This document shows positions 34,937 to 44,157 of a stretch of DNA of 64,000 nt, one piece after another. The DNA is from Tritrichomonas musculus (taxonomy: Eukaryota > Parabasalia > Tritrichomonadida > Tritrichomonadidae). Location of the stretch: positions 1,116,001 to 1,180,000 of the forward strand of contig JAPFFF010000004.1 of NCBI GenBank assembly GCA_039105265.1, read 5' to 3'. How positions within the stretch are numbered: position 1 is the stretch's first letter; every line of letters begins with the position of its first letter. The notes under the pieces were generated by a model that was not told the DNA's origin, did no database searches, and was given only the letters and a program-made list of their open reading frames with translations. The position numbers were made by a program, and so were the translations under genes.

Positions 34937-35581
34937 TTCATATTCATTTTTTATTTGCTTGTTTCTTTATTAATAATATAGCTATTTTCTTTGTATAATG
35001 CAATTATCATGAAATAATCAATCATAAATGATTGTTTAACAATAAAATCATTGAATTTCGTCAAATTAATGCTATTTTATAGCAAGATATAGTTTATTAT
35101 ATCAATTTATAAATTTATCATTTTCAGTAAGCTGATCATACAAAAAAATATCTTTTTAAAACCTTAAAAGAAAATGAGATTTTTTAATTTCTTAAAATTC
35201 CAAATACAAGTTATATTATTATCATCTATTTTTTAAAAACAAAAGTAAAAAATCATCTTTCAAAAAAAAAAAAAAAAAAAAAAAAAAAGCTCGCCAAATA
35301 TTCGAACCAAATTCCTTAAAATGAAAATGGGCAGCCCCGGGCAATTGCCCAAAAAAGTGGAAACGGGCACTGCTTTGCCCGAAAAAACGTAAATAACCGT
35401 TTTGCCCGGGCAGCCCATTTTGCTTGTAAATTTGCCCGGGCATGCCCGGGGAGTACGTTTTTTTCGGGCCCATTGCCCGCCCGGTGCCCGTTTCCCATCC
35501 CTAAAAAAAAAAACTATCAATTATTTAATCTGCTTTTTTGCTTGGATAAAATGGTTAACAAATTTGGCAAATTGATTGTTA

Positions 35582-36540
35582 GCGAAGTAAAAAAAAAATA
35601 TTACAATTTGTAGGGAGAGGAGGGTATAAATATAAATTTTCTTTATGTAAGCATTCATCATCTTCGATGAATAAAGGCGGTAAATCAGAAAGGCTTAAAC
35701 CAGAATTAAGCGATGATGCTTTTATATCCTGAACGATCTTTTTTAATTCAATATTATAATCTTCCTCATATATCTGGAATCCATTTTCTTTTAGGAAAAG
35801 TTCACCCAATGAGTTTTCCGAATTAAGCTAATGATTTTCTAAAAGATCTTCAGTGTCACAATTTAAATTAGAATTACTTATATGAACAATTACATAATCT
35901 GATGAAATTGGTGCATCTGAATTTAAAGGACATATTCCAGATGACTTAAAACCTGATACAATATTCTTAATCGTGCAACTTTTTCTCATTGCATTGCGAA
36001 ATGCACTAGTTAAAGAACAACGCAGTTGTCTCGCTGATTGCTTAGTTAAATCAATCCTTGAAGATATAGATCACAATTTTCAAGAATTAAGTCATCTTTG
36101 AAATATGCTTTCAGCGGCGAGGCAACTGCGATGCCGAAAGGTTGCAATAGGTGGATTGAATGGGATGGGAGAATGAGCAAATCAATGTTAAATAAGTATA
36201 GCAATAATTCCGCTAGAAAGCTCTCACGACTCTTGTGTCCATCAACGATCAAAAGGAAGTGTTCATTTTTGAGTTTGTCTGGAAGAGTCATGAGGTAGTA
36301 GCTCAGTTGGCATATAAGAAGTATGCAAAAATATTCTTGGTCATCCATCCTGCGTTCGAGCTAGCGAAATATGCATAATCTTGAAATTCTTCTAAAGATC
36401 GAAGAGTTTTTTTATTGGGCTCTCTTATTAGAGGATCGAATACATCCCCTGTAGCGGTGAACGCTACGCATCCAGTAATATGAGGAACTTTAATCATAGC
36501 TGGAATGTAAAAATAAGTCAACTCTTTGATGGATTAATTG
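35582..36540 (-). pseudogene. DDE_1 (jerky/pogo-like) transposase relic, N-terminus missing
   Basis: Conceptual fragments from high to low coordinate: HITGCVAFTATGDVFDPLI, then KTLRSLEEFQDY.YFASSNAGWMTKNIF (36521-36303); LLIVDGHKSRESFLAELL and ILPSHSIHLLQPFGIAVASPLK (36348-36046); RQLRCSLTSAFRNAMRKS with IVSGFKSSGICP (about 36050-35820); and an acidic tail. These are DDE_1 landmarks. Frames change at least three times, the third catalytic Asp is Gly (QPFG for QPFD), and the DNA-binding N-terminus is absent. A terminal-repeat-like sequence at 35603-35634 resembles the end of the 8586-9985 element. It is a different lineage from the intact transposase at 23.9 kb. Confidence 0.8.
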
Positions 36541-38262
36541 ATTATTAATTATTCTTTAAATAATCTATTTATTGATCAATAAATAGATATATTTTAAAGA
36601 ATTATATTGTATTTAAAGATGCTATAATTTGAAGATCCAATTGCTCAATAATTATAATAAAAACTAAGCTCGAAATATCTTGGAAAAAAGAAATTGTATG
36701 AGTTATCTCAATCTATAGAAAAATTTGAAATAATTTGAGATCTCAGAATCGCACTCACCACTTTTTGAAAGCTTTTATCAAATAACCTTCAATATTTGAT
36801 ACAGATATATCAAAAAATAATTATCTATTATACAAAATTTGATCTTACATAAAGGTTGTACAACTGAATTTTTACAGTAAAACTCAATGATTGGTTTGTT
36901 TAAACTAAATATATTTTATTATTATAATAATGATCAGTTTTATAAATATTTGCATCGTACAAAATTCAAATTAAAATCAAAACTATAAGGATATAAGTAT
37001 ATATTAAATTTTCTTCAGAAAACAAATTTGAGTATTTTATCTCAATTTATTTTAATTATTTTTGATAAGAATTTTATAACACTTTCTAAAAATTTAGAAT
37101 AGGGATAACTTTTTATATAATTTATTCTAATCATTAATTCTTTTGATATCTTTTTATATGCTTTTAAAACATTAAGTGTTATATAAAAATAGTTATTATT
37201 ATTGAAAAAAATTTCATTTTTTAGCTAAAAATGCAGAATAATTGAATTTGTTGAATTATTAAATGATGATTTTAAAAAAATTGGACGTTACAGAAGTCCA
37301 ATGAAGAATATAGTTTTATTTATATGCATTTACTTTCTAGTATATTTGAATTTCATTCCAAATCAAATGTCAGTTTTTTCTAAAAATGAAGATTTAGTTG
37401 ATTGGTTTCATAAATATAAAATGTCTAATATTTCAGTTACTGAAGGATTTCGTCAAAAAGTAAAATATTATTTGTATAACACATAGTATACCCATTCAAA
37501 TGGCATCTATATTTTTTAAATGATACAAATATATAAGAAATCGATAGATATTGAATTTTAATTAAAGTCTTTATTTCAACAATTACATTTTATTATATTG
37601 GATATAAAATATATAAATTATATATTATAATTATTAAATAAATTATTTATTAAGATAAATATTAATTTATTTAATTTTATTTTTTATTCAATTTAGTTGT
37701 ACGATCTTTATAAAAAGTTAATATAATTGAATGAAATTCAATCGTGCGAGGACTATTCAATCTTTATTGCTTTCAATTTTTGAAAATGTAGGTTAGATAA
37801 TCTATATAAATTTGTGAGTGCTCACTTTTATGAAGATTTTAAAAAACACTTTTTTAAATTGATAAAGCCGATTTTAAATCATTAATAAACGCATAATAAA
37901 TTAGAGATGGATGTTTATTATTTCATTGAATATTTATCCATTAAAACAACTTTTTGAATTAAATTGAATATTATTGAAAAACTGTGATAATTGAAAAAAA
38001 TAAATTAATTAATTATATATATATGATAAATTTTAAGCAGTTATTTAATTATACTAATAAAAATATTTTATATATATGTAATTTATTATAAAATAAAATA
38101 ATAATTAATGTTATCTGCTTTTTATTAGTATATTTAAAATGAAAAGAAATTGAATAAAACACAAATATTTTGAAAGGAAATTGAGATAATTAATCAAAAA
38201 ATTGTATATATGAGATTTTTGAAAGAATTGAAATTGAATGATATAATTTTGTTAGTTCCACA
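36541..38262. other. AT-rich stretch, one doubtful short open frame
   Basis: The frame at 37301-37486 (61 codons from an ATG; hydrophobic N-terminus MKNIVLFICIYFLVYLNF then polar) could encode a small secreted or membrane peptide, but the same frame reads open upstream of the ATG and nothing else supports it. The rest shows no repeats or genes. Confidence 0.3.
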
Positions 38263-38270
38263 TCATTTAA

Positions 38271-38278
38271 TCATTTTT
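38271..38278 (+). promoter_or_regulatory. Initiator-like TCATTTTT
   Basis: Two motifs, TCATTTA at 38263 and TCATTTTT at 38271, precede the Myb ATG by about 23 and 8 bases, giving the very short 5' leader usual in trichomonads. Confidence 0.45.
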
Positions 38279-38286
38279 CTGGGGAA

Positions 38287-38976
38287 ATGAAAGGTTCAAA
38301 TACTGCTTCAAAAAATCAGGTTAAACAAAAGAAAAGATTCGCATTTACATGCGATGAAGATGATAGGCTACGCTCACTTGTTAACAAGTATGGGGAAGAT
38401 AATTGGGCGATTATTGCTTCAAAAATGAAAAAGAGATCAACAAGACAATGTAGAGATAGATGGGTAAATTATTTATCACCTCTCGCTGTGAATGGAACGT
38501 GGACTCCCGAGGAAGACAGATTGCTTAATGAAAAAGTTGAAACATATGGAAGAAAATGGAAGTTCTTGACCAATTTTTTCTTTGGAAGAACTGATATAAA
38601 CATTAAAAACCATTATAACTTCCTTCAAAAAAAACTAGCTAAGGAATCGAAAAAAATGCAACAATTACAAAATAATAATAAAAATACCATAACACCAAAA
38701 AAGCAAAACCAAACAAATGACTGCCCAAATGAACATATTGAAATGGCAGCGGGAATTGTATTAAATTCAAATGAGCAAACCAATTTTGTAATAAAATCTG
38801 TTCAAGAAAATAATATCTCTGATAATACACCCAATGATGGCAATGCTAACAATAATAGTGAAGATGAATCTTTTTTAAATTTTGAAGAAAAAATGATGGA
38901 AGATTTCATCAATGAATCTCTCAATTTACCTAGTTATAATGAATTTATGATTGATTTTTCGGACTTTTTCTTTTAA
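38287..38976 (+). CDS. R2R3-type Myb DNA-binding protein
   Basis: 229 residues. The first Myb repeat (about 18-66) has its first Trp replaced (FAFTCDEDDRL) but keeps W40 and W59, and contains the recognition helix STRQCRDRWVNYL. The second (70-116) keeps W72 and W91, and its third aromatic is Tyr (NHYNFL), which is common. The C-terminal half is Asn/Gln-rich and then acidic (EDESFLNFEEKMMEDFINESLN), a plausible activation region. Small R2R3 Mybs of this kind bind promoter elements and regulate genes such as ap65-1 in Trichomonas vaginalis. An Inr-like motif lies close upstream and the stop forms TAAA. The target genes are unknown. Confidence 0.9.
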   Translation: MKGSNTASKNQVKQKKRFAFTCDEDDRLRSLVNKYGEDNWAIIASKMKKRSTRQCRDRWVNYLSPLAVNGTWTPEEDRLLNEKVETYGRKWKFLTNFFFGRTDINIKNHYNFLQKKLAKESKKMQQLQNNNKNTITPKKQNQTNDCPNEHIEMAAGIVLNSNEQTNFVIKSVQENNISDNTPNDGNANNNSEDESFLNFEEKMMEDFINESLNLPSYNEFMIDFSDFFF

Positions 38977-39787
38977 ATATGTTTTTATTAAAAAGTTAGA
39001 AATATTAAATATTCATTAAATTAGTTTTTGATTGAATTTCTCATTTTCATCTTAAAGAAATCTTTTTTAACCAAAAAGGATATAAAAGGATATATTTTTG
39101 TATTCATAATTCTAAATGCTAATGATACCACCTTCTTGAAATACTGATACCGAAAATCTTTGAAAGAAGTAAAGCCAATTCTTTTATATTTCCATATATA
39201 TCTTAATTTTTTTTAAGTAATACATCAATATGAAGTAAATGATAATCATTTTTAAGTACAAAGGAAATTATGGACATTTTTGTCACTTTATTTTTTTTCT
39301 TGTCAAAAAGTTTTCTTTGATAGAAAAAATTGAATACCCTAGATATAAACCAAAATGATTACAACATTTTCAGTATTGGTAATAGATTTACCAATGAATT
39401 TTTTATATTCAATAAAAGAATTAACATATCGTCAGCTGCGAAATATTGTCACTCGGTTATAATAACTAATGATTAAAATCCAATCAAAACATTTGAAATT
39501 CTTATGAAAAATTCATTCAATTAACATTAAAACAATAGAAGGTAGCTCATTGATCATCATAAAATTGAGAAATAATATGAAACTAACAGAAACTTTCATT
39601 AAAAAAATGTTATACAGATATACATTTTTTTTTTGAATTGATATATAGTCAATTCCATTCAAAAAGTTGAACAAAATTCCGGCAAAAATTAACTTTCATT
39701 AATTCCGGTTAAATTATTTTTCATTCTTTTCGTATCATTCAAAATAAAACAATTTAAATTTCAGAAAAAAACAAATTTTTTTAACTT
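38977..39787. other. Intergenic stretch
   Basis: AT-rich with no open frame of interest. Two TCATTC motifs at 39721 and 39735, about 50-65 bases before the next ATG, are the only promoter candidates. Confidence 0.5.
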
Positions 39788-41458
39788 ATGATTTGGTTTT
39801 TACTTTTTTTTATTGTTCAAACATTTTCTGAAGAAGAAGAAGAATGCACGTTAAGTTCGCATTGCCCAAATCAATTATTATTTCCTGAAGGAATCACAAT
39901 AATCCACAGCTTCTCTTTTTACGGCTGTTGGAATTTGACGGGAACATTGAATATTCCCAATTCTGTTAAGATCATTGAAAATTGCGCTTTTTTTGGATGT
40001 TCTGGCTTCTCTGGATCGTTGAAAATCCCAAATTCAGTTACATTCATCGGCGTTTGTGCTTTTTCAGGCTGTTTTGGATTTAATGGCAGCCTGATATTAT
40101 CGAATTCATTGTCTTGCATTGAAGGCAGTGCATTTTCGAGATGTTCTGGATTGACTGGAACCTTATCAATCCCAAAAACCGTCAAAACGCTCTCAAGCAA
40201 TGTTTTTTCTTGCTGTTCAAATTTCGACGGACTCTTGAAGCTACACAAATCAATAACAGTCATTGAAAGTTATGCGTTTGATGGTTGTTCACAATTCAAA
40301 GGTGAACTGAAATTGCCTGAATCAATCACATCAATTGATTGTTGTGCGTTTCAGAACTGTTTTGGATTTTCTGGCTCTTTAAAAATGCCAAAATTCATCA
40401 CTACGATTTGTCATTCATCATTCGCAAACTGTTCTGGATTCTCTGGCGATTTAATCATTCCAGAAACAGTCATTAAAATTGATCATTCAGCCTTCTTCAA
40501 CTGTTCTGGATTCAAAGGACAACTGCGAATTCCAAATTCAATCACAAAAATCGGTTTTGCAGCATTTTCAAAATGTTCTGGATTCACCAAATCATTGACC
40601 ATTCCAAACACAATTACAGTCATTGAGAAAGAAACATTCAGTGGCTGTTCTGGATTTGAAGGATCATTGAGAATTCCAGATTCTGTTCAAATCATCGAAA
40701 ATTCGGCTTTTTGTGGCTGTTCTGGATTCAAAGGAACATTGACACTTCCGTGCTGCATGAAGAACATTGGTGATTCAGCCTTTAAAAATTGTTCTGGATT
40801 CAAAGGCTCGCTTATCATTCCAAATTCAGTCACTTACATCGGAAATTCATCGTTTTCTGGCTGCTCGGGATTCGATGGTGCATTGATCATATCAGAAGCG
40901 GTGACAACGATTGGAACTTCAGCATTTGCTGGCTGTTCTGGCTTCAAAGGAGTCTTAACGATACCAAATTCGGTTGAAATTATTGAAAGCTTCGCTTTTT
41001 TTGGATGTTCTGGATTCACGGGGACATTAATCATTTCAAATTTTGTCACTTTTATAGGCAATTCAACTTTTTGTGATTGCTCAGGATTCACAAAATTACA
41101 AATCAACAGTTTTCATCTTTTTATTGGAGATTTTGCATTCGCTTCAACCAGCTTTTCAATTGTTTCTTATGGACCTGAATTAATAATCGATTGTGGAGTT
41201 GATGTTTTTCCAATCGATCAAGAATTTGATCTACCAAATTCTTATAATTTATCAGAATTTTGTGGAATGAAATTTGGAAAACTTCGTAAAACTAAAAAAA
41301 GAAAAATGATGTTGGTGAAAATGGGAGCTTTTACTGCAATTATTTTTAGTATTATTGTCGCAATATTAATTATTTTTATTAAAAAGTTGGATGAGCTCTT
41401 TAATTCAAAAGGAAAGAGTTATTCTTCATATGTATTAATAGACGATTATCAAATATAA
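39788..41458 (+). CDS. BspA-like leucine-rich-repeat surface protein
   Basis: 556 residues. A signal peptide (MIWFLLFFIVQTFS) is followed by about 17 LRR_5/BspA-type repeats of 23 residues (about 25-440), each with a core like F.GCSGF.G.L.IPNSV..I, then a short cap region. A transmembrane helix (about 511-532, AIIFSIIVAILIIFI) follows, then a 22-residue cytoplasmic tail ending SSYVLIDDYQI. The protein should therefore face outward, anchored in the plasma membrane. BspA-like proteins form one of the largest surface families of trichomonads and are proposed to bind host tissue or bacteria. The tail's YVLI fits a YxxPhi adaptor-sorting motif, suggesting endocytic turnover. The repeats make nucleotide-level duplications obvious, but the frame is unbroken. 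Confidence 0.92.
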   Translation: MIWFLLFFIVQTFSEEEEECTLSSHCPNQLLFPEGITIIHSFSFYGCWNLTGTLNIPNSVKIIENCAFFGCSGFSGSLKIPNSVTFIGVCAFSGCFGFNGSLILSNSLSCIEGSAFSRCSGLTGTLSIPKTVKTLSSNVFSCCSNFDGLLKLHKSITVIESYAFDGCSQFKGELKLPESITSIDCCAFQNCFGFSGSLKMPKFITTICHSSFANCSGFSGDLIIPETVIKIDHSAFFNCSGFKGQLRIPNSITKIGFAAFSKCSGFTKSLTIPNTITVIEKETFSGCSGFEGSLRIPDSVQIIENSAFCGCSGFKGTLTLPCCMKNIGDSAFKNCSGFKGSLIIPNSVTYIGNSSFSGCSGFDGALIISEAVTTIGTSAFAGCSGFKGVLTIPNSVEIIESFAFFGCSGFTGTLIISNFVTFIGNSTFCDCSGFTKLQINSFHLFIGDFAFASTSFSIVSYGPELIIDCGVDVFPIDQEFDLPNSYNLSEFCGMKFGKLRKTKKRKMMLVKMGAFTAIIFSIIVAILIIFIKKLDELFNSKGKSYSSYVLIDDYQI

Positions 41459-42046
41459 GATTTAGAATGATTTGGGATCAAATAGCAATACCAAAAAGGA
41501 GACATTTTTTTGTTTATTGCAATTTAAATATCATATTGTTTAATTATTTAAATATGCATTTTTTTTATTAGTTATTTTATGCAATCAATTTCGAATGCAC
41601 ATTTTAATAAAAAACATTAATATGAAAATTATATTAAGAAAATTTGATTTTCTGTTTTTACTTCAATTTTATTCGAAATAATTATTAATTAAAACCTGAA
41701 TTTCTAATTTAGAAATAAAACACATGCTACCATCATTGTAAAGAATGCCTGCATTATCTTCAATATATTCTTATATATATAAGAAATACAGTCTTTACTT
41801 TCGAAAGTTTAGAAAAGATAGAGAATCATTCGACGAGGTTGCAACTTTTTGAATTCGACAACTTTTTGATTATTATTTTTTTTTGTTAAAATAATAATTA
41901 TAAATATAAATGTTTATTCCCCAAAAATAATTTTACGTATAATTAAAAAATTCTATTGATTATCAAATTTGTCACTTTTGTTATAATCGTTCATTTAACA
42001 GAAAAAATTTCACGTAAAATTGAGAATTTAAATAAATTTTTCGTGA
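41459..42046. other. Intergenic stretch
   Basis: AT-rich and featureless apart from TCATTTA at 41991-41997, an initiator-like motif 49 bases before the next ATG. Confidence 0.5.
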
Positions 42047-43948
42047 ATGAATTGTTTCATTGTTGACCGAGTTACAAATCCATATGACTTATGCGTATAT
42101 ATTCATCAATCTAAATTAACTGCTTTACAAATCAACGAAGGAGAAGTAGTTAGGATTAAGACTAGAAATAAGGATATTATTGCAAAAGTCAGAGCAGCAA
42201 AACGTGCTACTTTTCCAGTTTCAAACATTCAGCTAAACCGTTGCCTGCGTCAAAATCTAGGCACATACTTAGGCCAATTGGTTACTGTTGAACCATGCCC
42301 TGATTGCAAACCAGCAGATAAAGTACTTTTAAATCCAATTGAAGATACAGTTAGAGGTATAGCTGGTAACTTTTTTGAATTAATTAGAAGTTCAGAATAT
42401 AATTTCCTTGATCTCCCGTTACAACCAGAAATGGTTATTCCAATTTATGCTCTTGGTCATGTATTCGAATTTAAAGTCAAAAATTGTTCACCATCGCCAT
42501 GCGTTATTACTTCAAGTGTTAATAATGTTCAAGTAAATAATCAATCTGTCCGAAGACAAAAAAACAGTCAATTTAATGTTAATTGTTATGATGATATCGG
42601 AGGAATGAAAAAAATTATAAAAGAGATTCGAAGATCAATTGAGTTACCATTATTGCAACCTCAAATCTTTCAATTATTTGGCATTTCACCTCATAGAGGA
42701 ATACTCCTTGTAGCTCCTCATGGCTGTGGCAAAACATTTTTATCAAGCTGCATTAGAAATGAAACTCCTGCTCATTATGAACATATTCCTTGCCTGGATT
42801 TAATTGCCAAATCTCCAGACTTGACTTCTGTTATATTCCGTATGCTTTGCGATAGAGCAATATCAAAGCAACCTTCAATCGTTTTCATTGATGACATCGA
42901 TTTAATTGCCAAAGATCAAAAATTGCCAAATGGACAAGTTGACAAAAGATTAAAATATACCGTTCTTGCAAATGTTGAACGTTTATTATCGGAAAGAAGG
43001 ATTGTTGTTCTTGCTTCTGCAACATCAACAGATGACATCACGCCAGAACTTCTTTCCAATAGACTTATGCATCAAATCGTAATGCAAAAGCCAAACAAAA
43101 AGGAGAGAGTTGATATTGTTACAAAATTGACAAGATGCTACACAATTGCCGAAAGAACGACTCCAGAAGATTTAGTCGAATTTTTCAATGTTCAGACTGG
43201 CTGTGAACTTCAACTTAATATCCAAAGAATTGTTCAATTAAAGACAGTTTCTCTACTTGAAAAAATCATGAATAACAACGCGCCTGTTCAAATTGATGAT
43301 TTGAAAGCTATTATCATTGGTCGAAAGAAGTTTGAAGAACTCATTAAAATCATCAATCCAACATCTGATTTTTACACTGAAAGTGCTAATTACAATAATA
43401 ACAATAATTTTTCTGCTGGAAGCGATAATAATAATCCTTTTTCAATGGGAAATAATCAAATGTCATTTATATCTTCTCCATTTGGGCAAAGTAATAATAC
43501 AGAGTTTGATAAACCACAACATGCAGACAAACTAGAACCAAATCCTCAGAGTCAACCAAAGCACCAGCCACGAAATCCTTTTGCCACAGCAGGCCAAAGT
43601 GATCCTTTTGCCATGCAAAATAATAATAACAATTCTAATGCAAGTGCAAGTCAGAATCCATTCAATAATCAACGCCCATTCCAAAATAACAGCAATAGTA
43701 GCAACGGTGCCAATTTCGATTTTAGTCAATCAAATCAGAGTAATAATGATCCGTTTCAAGATTCTAAAAATGATCCATTTGCTTCAAAACCAAATCCTCA
43801 ATCTTCCGACCCATTTGCTAATTCAACTAATCCATCAAATCAATCTGACGACTCCGATCAGCAAAAAGGCGATTCAAAATCTAAGTCAAAACTCAAAGGA
43901 AAGGCAAAGAAAGAAAAAACAAATCCATTTTCCGTTCGTAAAAAGTAA
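42047..43948 (+). CDS. Cdc48/p97-like AAA protein with NPF/DPF-rich tail
   Basis: 633 residues. Residues 1-165 match the p97/Cdc48 N-domain (RCLRQNLGTYLGQLVTVEPCPD, then IEDTVRGIAGNFFE). Residues 175-400 match one AAA module (YDDIGGMKKIIKEI; LPLLQPQIFQLFGISPHRGILL). There is no second AAA module. Walker A is APHGCGKT (222-230, Lys229 kept). Walker B is IVFIDDID, with the catalytic Glu replaced by Asp283, and the arginine-finger region RFGRFDRE of p97 is lost (LLSNRLMHQ), so hydrolysis is doubtful. The tail (about 450-633) is Asn/Gln/Ser-rich with four NPF and four DPF motifs and a basic end. In other eukaryotes NPF binds EH domains and DPF binds the AP-2 appendage, so a link to clathrin-coated vesicles is inferred. 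Confidence 0.85.
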   Translation: MNCFIVDRVTNPYDLCVYIHQSKLTALQINEGEVVRIKTRNKDIIAKVRAAKRATFPVSNIQLNRCLRQNLGTYLGQLVTVEPCPDCKPADKVLLNPIEDTVRGIAGNFFELIRSSEYNFLDLPLQPEMVIPIYALGHVFEFKVKNCSPSPCVITSSVNNVQVNNQSVRRQKNSQFNVNCYDDIGGMKKIIKEIRRSIELPLLQPQIFQLFGISPHRGILLVAPHGCGKTFLSSCIRNETPAHYEHIPCLDLIAKSPDLTSVIFRMLCDRAISKQPSIVFIDDIDLIAKDQKLPNGQVDKRLKYTVLANVERLLSERRIVVLASATSTDDITPELLSNRLMHQIVMQKPNKKERVDIVTKLTRCYTIAERTTPEDLVEFFNVQTGCELQLNIQRIVQLKTVSLLEKIMNNNAPVQIDDLKAIIIGRKKFEELIKIINPTSDFYTESANYNNNNNFSAGSDNNNPFSMGNNQMSFISSPFGQSNNTEFDKPQHADKLEPNPQSQPKHQPRNPFATAGQSDPFAMQNNNNNSNASASQNPFNNQRPFQNNSNSSNGANFDFSQSNQSNNDPFQDSKNDPFASKPNPQSSDPFANSTNPSNQSDDSDQQKGDSKSKSKLKGKAKKEKTNPFSVRKK

Positions 43949-44157
43949 GGTGGAATGCTGAATTTTTCTATTGAATTTTATATGCAAGATATAATATGGT
44001 TTCGTATAATTGATATATGTATGAATCAATTCTTTATTTAAATAAGTATTTAAGAGGAAATTATTTAATTTTTTATTTTTAAATAAACTTTTTGATATTT
44101 TTGAAAGAATTTGATTAATTAACAATATGCATATTTTTTGTAACAAGACAAACCAAA

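Larger units (their letters stand above)
28223..35503 (-). mobile_element. Candidate 7.3-kb hAT element with nested insertions
   Basis: TAGGGATGGGAAACGGGC at 28223-28240 is matched by its exact reverse complement at 35486-35503. The T/C-AGGG-TGGG start is typical of hAT termini. Both ends run on into about 150-200 bases dense in GCCCG/CGGGC motifs on both strands, strikingly GC-rich for this DNA. Eight A's flank each end, compatible with an 8-base duplication but uninformative in A-runs. The hAT transposase gene lies inside on the minus strand, along with an Asp-rich minisatellite, an unrelated 273-residue open frame and a nested hAT-type element. It could also be two separate insertions of related short elements. 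Confidence 0.5.

Noticed and set aside
35222-35520. Gly/Pro-rich minus-strand frames (PGQ, PGH, ARANLQ)
   Set aside because: Arise from the GCCCGGGC-rich hAT subterminal region, not from a gene.
39919-41106. Minus-strand frames of 90-114 codons within the BspA-like gene
   Set aside because: Shadows of the leucine-rich repeats; the plus frame has the signal peptide, repeats and membrane helix.
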